Below are positions 60,630 through 64,000 of a DNA stretch of 64,000 nucleotides, in pieces. The stretch comes from CAYRJD01 sp965247395 (GTDB lineage: Bacteria > Actinomycetota > Acidimicrobiia > Acidimicrobiales > Poriferisodalaceae). Location: the NCBI GenBank assembly GCA_965247395.1, contig OZ252012.1:1364001-1428000 (forward strand). The letters are read 5' to 3'. Below the pieces are notes generated by a model, which ran no database searches, was not told the DNA's origin, and worked only from the letters and a program-made list of their open reading frames with translations. The position numbers and the translations under genes were made by a program. Position 1 is the stretch's first letter, and each line of letters begins with the position of its first letter.

Positions 60630-61834
60630 CGGTCAATGTCTCCCAGGATGAAATAGAGCGAGCCGAGGATGGTGATGATGTCTGGTACGTAGGTACCTCG
60701 CATTACCCAGGGCACGACCGACACGTTGTTGAAGCTCGGTGTGCGGATCTTGACGCGGAACGGACCTTGACCGCCCTTGGAGACCACGTAGTAGCCCATC
60801 TCGCCCAGCGGGTTTTCGGTGGATATGTAGGTTTCGCCCGGCGGGATGGAGATGATGAGCGGCACCTTCTTTGCCATGATCGGACCACTTGGAATGTTGT
60901 CTAGTAGCTGGTCGACGATGTGGGTGGCTTCACGGGTTTCTTGCAGACGCACCCAGTAGCGAGCAAATGAGTCGCCGTCTGGATGAGTCCAGACTCGCCA
61001 GTCGACCTCGTTCCAGGCGAGACCTATGTCGCTGTCTCGGCGTAGGTCCCAATCAATACCGCTGGCTCGGAGGTTGGCGCCGGACATGCCAAAGCTGAGG
61101 GCGGTTTCGGCTGGAATGACGCCAACGCCGCGGCAGCGTGCCTGGAAGATTTCGTTGCCGAGCAACAGGTCTTCCATTTCATTGCAGAAGTTGCGCATCT
61201 TTTTCATGACAGCGTGGGTTTCTTCAATCCAGCCCTGCGGGAGATCGTCAAACAGGCCACCGATGCGGTCGAAGTTGGGGTGAAAGCGGCCGCCGGTTAC
61301 TTCTTCGATTTGGTTAAGCACTCTCTCGCGGTCGCGAAAGGCAAAGAAGACGGGAGTGAGTGCGCCTACTTGAACGCCCATGTCGCCGAGAAACAGCGAC
61401 ACGTTGGCGACGCGGCTCAGCTCGAAAAGAATCGTGCGAATCCATTGGGCGCGCGGCGGTGCTTCTACGCCAAGCAGGCGTTCGCAGGCGAGGATGAACG
61501 GAACTTCGTTGGCGAAGCTGCCTAGCCAGTCGATGCGGTTGATGAGGGTGGTGCATTGCGGGTAGGTGCGGACCTCGCAGAGTTTTTCGTAGCCGCGGTG
61601 CATGTAGCCCATGATCGGTTCGGCCGTGATGACTTGTTCGCCGTCTAGTCGGCAGGCGATGCGCAAGGTGCCGTGGGTGGCGGGATGCTGTGGGCCGATG
61701 TTGAGCGTCATGTCGCCGGTGTCGAGTTCGACGTGCACTCGAGCCTCGGCCGCTTGGCCAGCCACGTAAGCGGCTTGAGCGCTCTGGCTTACGTTTGTGC
61801 CGGTCTGGGACTGGGAGGTTTCGTTGGTGGGCAT
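60626..61834 (-). CDS. nuoD: NADH-quinone oxidoreductase subunit D
   Basis: 402 residues, the 49-kDa quinone-site subunit related to hydrogenase large subunits. Marks: 'NIGPQHPATHGTLRI' (about 46-60), 'EPIMGYMHRGYEKL' (about 72-85), 'SGANLRASGIDWDLRR' (about 253), and the C-terminal 'LGDIDR'. The first about 35 residues are Ser/Gln/Ala-rich and variable. The 54-nt gap to nuoC holds two copies of a 'tcgggttgggcttgctgggtt' type repeat. Confidence 0.96.
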   Translation of the reverse strand: MPTNETSQSQTGTNVSQSAQAAYVAGQAAEARVHVELDTGDMTLNIGPQHPATHGTLRIACRLDGEQVITAEPIMGYMHRGYEKLCEVRTYPQCTTLINRIDWLGSFANEVPFILACERLLGVEAPPRAQWIRTILFELSRVANVSLFLGDMGVQVGALTPVFFAFRDRERVLNQIEEVTGGRFHPNFDRIGGLFDDLPQGWIEETHAVMKKMRNFCNEMEDLLLGNEIFQARCRGVGVIPAETALSFGMSGANLRASGIDWDLRRDSDIGLAWNEVDWRVWTHPDGDSFARYWVRLQETREATHIVDQLLDNIPSGPIMAKKVPLIISIPPGETYISTENPLGEMGYYVVSKGGQGPFRVKIRTPSFNNVSVVPWVMRGTYVPDIITILGSLYFILGDIDR

Positions 61835-61888
61835 TGTTGATCGGATTGGGCTTGTTGGGTTGGGGTTTATCGGGTTGGGCTTGCTGGG

Positions 61889-62653
61889 CTAGTTCTGTTC
61901 GGCTATCGAGGCTTCGAAGCTGGCCATAACTTCGGCTTCAAGCTGCTCTTGCAGGCTCTCGGGGATTTCCTCGATGTCGACCACTCCCGGCCACGGCTTT
62001 ACCTCGCGAGCAAGCAGAGGAAAATCCTTGCGCAACGGGTTGCCTTCGAAGTCTGTTGGCAGATAGATCGGCTGAAGGTTTGGGTGTCCGTCGAAACCGA
62101 TGCCAAACATTTCGTGGGCCTCGCGCTCGTGCCAGTCGGCGCCTAAGAAAACGTCTCTAATAGTTTCGACGCTGAATGTGCCGTCTGGCGGATCAGCTAA
62201 GTCGGCCTTAATGGTGAGGGTCACCTTGTGCTCGCGGGAGTGGAGGCTTAGCAACATTTGGAAACGGGTTTCTCCGCCAGCAAAGCGAAGTGTCTCTCCC
62301 GCAGCGGTTGTTTTGCCGGATGCGGGGCTGTCGCCTGAATCGTCAAGCTCGGTGTATTCGTAGCGTCCTTCTGGCGCATCGCTCCAATCGATGGCCGACA
62401 AAAACCCGAAATAGTCAAAGCCAGCGGTAAGCAGTTTTTGGGCACATTCACGCCAGTTGGCTATGTCGATCCGCACCCAAAGGCCTGCGCCGGGCTGCGC
62501 GGCTGTCTCAACCACGGCGTCTCCGAGCAGCTGACTTAGCTCGTCGGCAACACTGGCTAGGTGTTCGGCGGTCGGCGGTCGAGTGGTGGCATCTTCGGCA
62601 TTTTCACCGGCTGCCGCAGCTTCTTGCGAAGAGCTTCCATCGGGTGTGCTCAC
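61889..62653 (-). CDS. nuoC: NADH-quinone oxidoreductase subunit C
   Basis: 254 residues, the 30-kDa hydrophilic subunit. The signature 'DWHEREAHEMFGIGFDGHP' (about 176-194) is followed by 'LRKDFPL' (about 211). The N-terminus (about 1-30) is Ser/Ala/Glu-rich and a short 'GDSPASGKTTAAGE' loop at about 106-119 is extra. Start GTG overlaps the nuoB stop (GTGA). Confidence 0.95.
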   Translation of the reverse strand: MSTPDGSSSQEAAAAGENAEDATTRPPTAEHLASVADELSQLLGDAVVETAAQPGAGLWVRIDIANWRECAQKLLTAGFDYFGFLSAIDWSDAPEGRYEYTELDDSGDSPASGKTTAAGETLRFAGGETRFQMLLSLHSREHKVTLTIKADLADPPDGTFSVETIRDVFLGADWHEREAHEMFGIGFDGHPNLQPIYLPTDFEGNPLRKDFPLLAREVKPWPGVVDIEEIPESLQEQLEAEVMASFEASIAEQN

Positions 62654-63153
62654 GGTTGCACCACTATCGGTTCACCCTTCCAGCGCTCGCTCATGTCTTC
62701 GGATTGGATGCGCTCTTGTAGCAGCACGATCCCTTCCAGCAGCGCTTCGGGCCGTGGTGGGCAGCCGGGCACATACACGTCCACAGGGATTATCTGGTCG
62801 ACGCCTTTGGTAACCGAATAGCTGTCCCAGTAGGGGCCGCCGCAGTTGGCACACGAGCCCATTGAGATCACGTATTTGGGTTCGGGCATTTGTTCATACA
62901 GCCGTCGGATGACGGGAGCCATCTTGTCGGTAACCGTGCCGGACACAACCACGAGATCGGCTTGGCGCGGGCTGGCCGGGAACGGAATAACCCCTAGGCG
63001 CATCACGTCATAGCGCGGCGAACCGAACGCGGCGCCCATTTCAATAGCGCAGCAGGCCAGTCCCCACTGATATACCCACAAAGAACGTGCTCGGCCGAAG
63101 TTGAGCAGCCATTTAAGCGGCTTGACTCTTTGGATTTTGTCGACTAGTGCCAT
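62650..63153 (-). CDS. nuoB: NADH-quinone oxidoreductase subunit B
   Basis: 167 residues from ATG 63153, placed 10 nt after the nuoA stop; the longer frame to 63210 would overlap nuoA. It holds cluster N2, the last iron-sulfur centre before quinone: C34-C35 in 'GLACCAIEMGA', C101 in 'MGSCANCGG' and C131 in 'VPGCPPRPE'. All ligands are present. Confidence 0.96.
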   Translation of the reverse strand: MALVDKIQRVKPLKWLLNFGRARSLWVYQWGLACCAIEMGAAFGSPRYDVMRLGVIPFPASPRQADLVVVSGTVTDKMAPVIRRLYEQMPEPKYVISMGSCANCGGPYWDSYSVTKGVDQIIPVDVYVPGCPPRPEALLEGIVLLQERIQSEDMSERWKGEPIVVQP

Positions 63154-63163
63154 GCGGTTTCGC

Positions 63164-63529
63164 TCAAACCCATCTAAGTACGTCTTTACGCCAAGCGTAA
63201 AACAGGCCAAGAGCCAGGATGAAAATGAATATTGCCATCTCGACTAGGCCGAACACGCCGTAGGCCTCGAGTCGTGTTGCCCAGGGAAATATAAAAACCG
63301 CTTCAACGTCGAACAACACGAACAGCACCGCAAACACGTAGTAGCGGATCTGGCTTTGCGTCCAGTCGCTGCCCACCGGGTCTACTCCACTTTCGTAGGC
63401 GATGAGTTTTTGTCTTGTGGGGTGTTGTGGTCGCAGCAGGCGGGCGATGCCGAGCATGGCTCCAGCCATTGCAACTGCCGCAGCACCGAATATGGCGACA
63501 GTTAGATAGCTGCGAAGGAAATCGGACAC
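63164..63529 (-). CDS. nuoA: NADH-quinone oxidoreductase subunit A
   Basis: 121 residues, three membrane helices. Marks: 'YESGVDPVGSDW' (about 45-56) and 'RYYVFAVLFVLFDVEAVFIFPWA' in part (about 62-84). Start GTG 63529. First gene of the A-B-C-D-H-I-J-K-L-M-N series; 66 bp separate it from the second nuoN upstream. Confidence 0.95.
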   Translation of the reverse strand: MSDFLRSYLTVAIFGAAAVAMAGAMLGIARLLRPQHPTRQKLIAYESGVDPVGSDWTQSQIRYYVFAVLFVLFDVEAVFIFPWATRLEAYGVFGLVEMAIFIFILALGLFYAWRKDVLRWV

Positions 63530-63595
63530 AAGGGCAAACGCTAGTCAGCGCGGGTTAGTAGAACTAGAAATTCGGGCTGGTGGATCATGCCATTG

Positions 63596-64000
63596 CTAGC
63601 TGAATGAAAAGAGCGAAACGGCATCTGTTGTGAAGTCAATGAGAAACTGTGGGACGACGCCTGCTACCAGCGTGATGCCAACGAACCCGAACAGGGCGAG
63701 GCAAGCTGTGAGCGGGACTTGAGTCGGCAAAACGCTAGCGGAGTCTGCTTCGCTAGTGGACCCTGTCTCACTTACAGTCTCACTTACACCGGCTTCATTG
63801 CCTTCATCGGTGGTGGTGTACATCGCTAGCACGACTCGCAGGTAGGCAAAAGCCGAAACAACCGCGGTCAGCATCGCGACTACCGCCAGCACATAGCCGC
63901 CCTCGTTCACAGCTGCGGCGATCACCTGAAATTTGCCAATGAACCCGGAGGTGAGCGGGACACCGGCTTGCGCCAGCAAAAGCACGGTGAAGGTGAGCGT
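63596..64000 (-). CDS. Second NuoN-type antiporter subunit, 5' part cut by window edge
   Basis: The C-terminal about 134 residues of a further complex I antiporter-like subunit. The frame is open to the right edge. 'AQAGVPLTSGFIGKFQVI' and 'AVVSAFAYLRVVLAMY' are typical of NuoN (compare G-I-P-P-T-A-G-F-x-x-K). An Glu/Ser/Thr/Val-rich stretch (GVSETVSETGSTSEADSAS in part) is inserted before the last two helices. It is not a copy of the nuoN at 52753, whose matching part reads differently. It could be co-transcribed with nuoA. Confidence 0.85.
   Translation of the reverse strand, partial: TLTFTVLLLAQAGVPLTSGFIGKFQVIAAAVNEGGYVLAVVAMLTAVVSAFAYLRVVLAMYTTTDEGNEAGVSETVSETGSTSEADSASVLPTQVPLTACLALFGFVGITLVAGVVPQFLIDFTTDAVSLFSFS

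Overview
The window looks like chromosomal DNA of a moderately GC-rich actinobacterium, most likely of the Acidimicrobiia type. This is inferred from gene content: two F420-type luciferase-like oxidoreductases, a CtaG/SCO1 pair, a molybdenum-cofactor cluster next to a GlpR-like membrane protein, a 14-kb nuo operon, and secreted proteins with three CWB2 cell-wall-binding repeats. No rRNA is present, so the taxonomy is a guess.

Layout. 1-9 kb: acyl-CoA dehydrogenase (cut by the left edge), Nfu-like domain protein, flippase-like membrane protein, TldD/TldE protease pair, PHP phosphoesterase, UppP, SAF-domain protein, FmdB zinc ribbon. 9-13.4 kb: a UDP-sugar pyrophosphorylase with internal micro-duplications, then a small accessory block on the minus strand (Fic protein and two orphan proteins). 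13.6-18.2 kb: moeA-moaA-moaC, a repeat-rich reading frame and a GlpR-like membrane protein. 18.3-20.4 kb: tRNA-Ala(CGC), SCO1 and CtaG (cytochrome oxidase copper delivery). 20.5-26.6 kb: a minus-strand run of LLM oxidoreductase, thioesterase, acyl-CoA carboxyltransferase and aminopeptidase N. 26.7-30.4 kb: two divergent envelope proteins whose shared promoter region is tandemly duplicated; one ends in a VanY-type peptidase domain. 30.4-46 kb: a second LLM oxidoreductase, then four paralogous minus-strand CWB2 surface-protein genes, with a broken DNA methyltransferase between copies 2 and 3. 46-52.6 kb: enoyl-CoA hydratase, tRNA-Tyr, YajQ, HtpX, acetyl-CoA synthetase and a MidA-type methyltransferase. 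52.7-64 kb: nuoN-M-L-K-J-I-H-D-C-B-A on the minus strand and a second nuoN cut by the right edge. nuoE, nuoF and nuoG are not in this locus.

The most unusual part is the CWB2 array. Each gene has a homopolymeric run of 10-12 C (G on the coding strand) about 100 bp upstream of its start. In copies 2 and 3 the run lies between a conserved TGTCACATTT box and a TATATT box. Copy 1 carries a nonsense codon, the copies are mosaics of one another, and relics of the 3' end of the neighbouring LLM gene mark duplication boundaries. Together this suggests a surface-protein family that could vary by tract slippage and by recombination. This is inference, and no such behaviour is documented here.

A second theme is the density of short imperfect tandem repeats in the gaps between genes, and of Ser/Thr/Asn/Gly-rich insertions in the loops of otherwise ordinary housekeeping proteins (TldD, UppP, FmdB, MoaA, CtaG, PepN, AcsA, MidA, NuoL). 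In FmdB such an insertion splits a zinc knuckle. A few pieces of coding sequence 40-61 bp long occur twice in the window in unrelated places, which points to an active copy-and-insert process.
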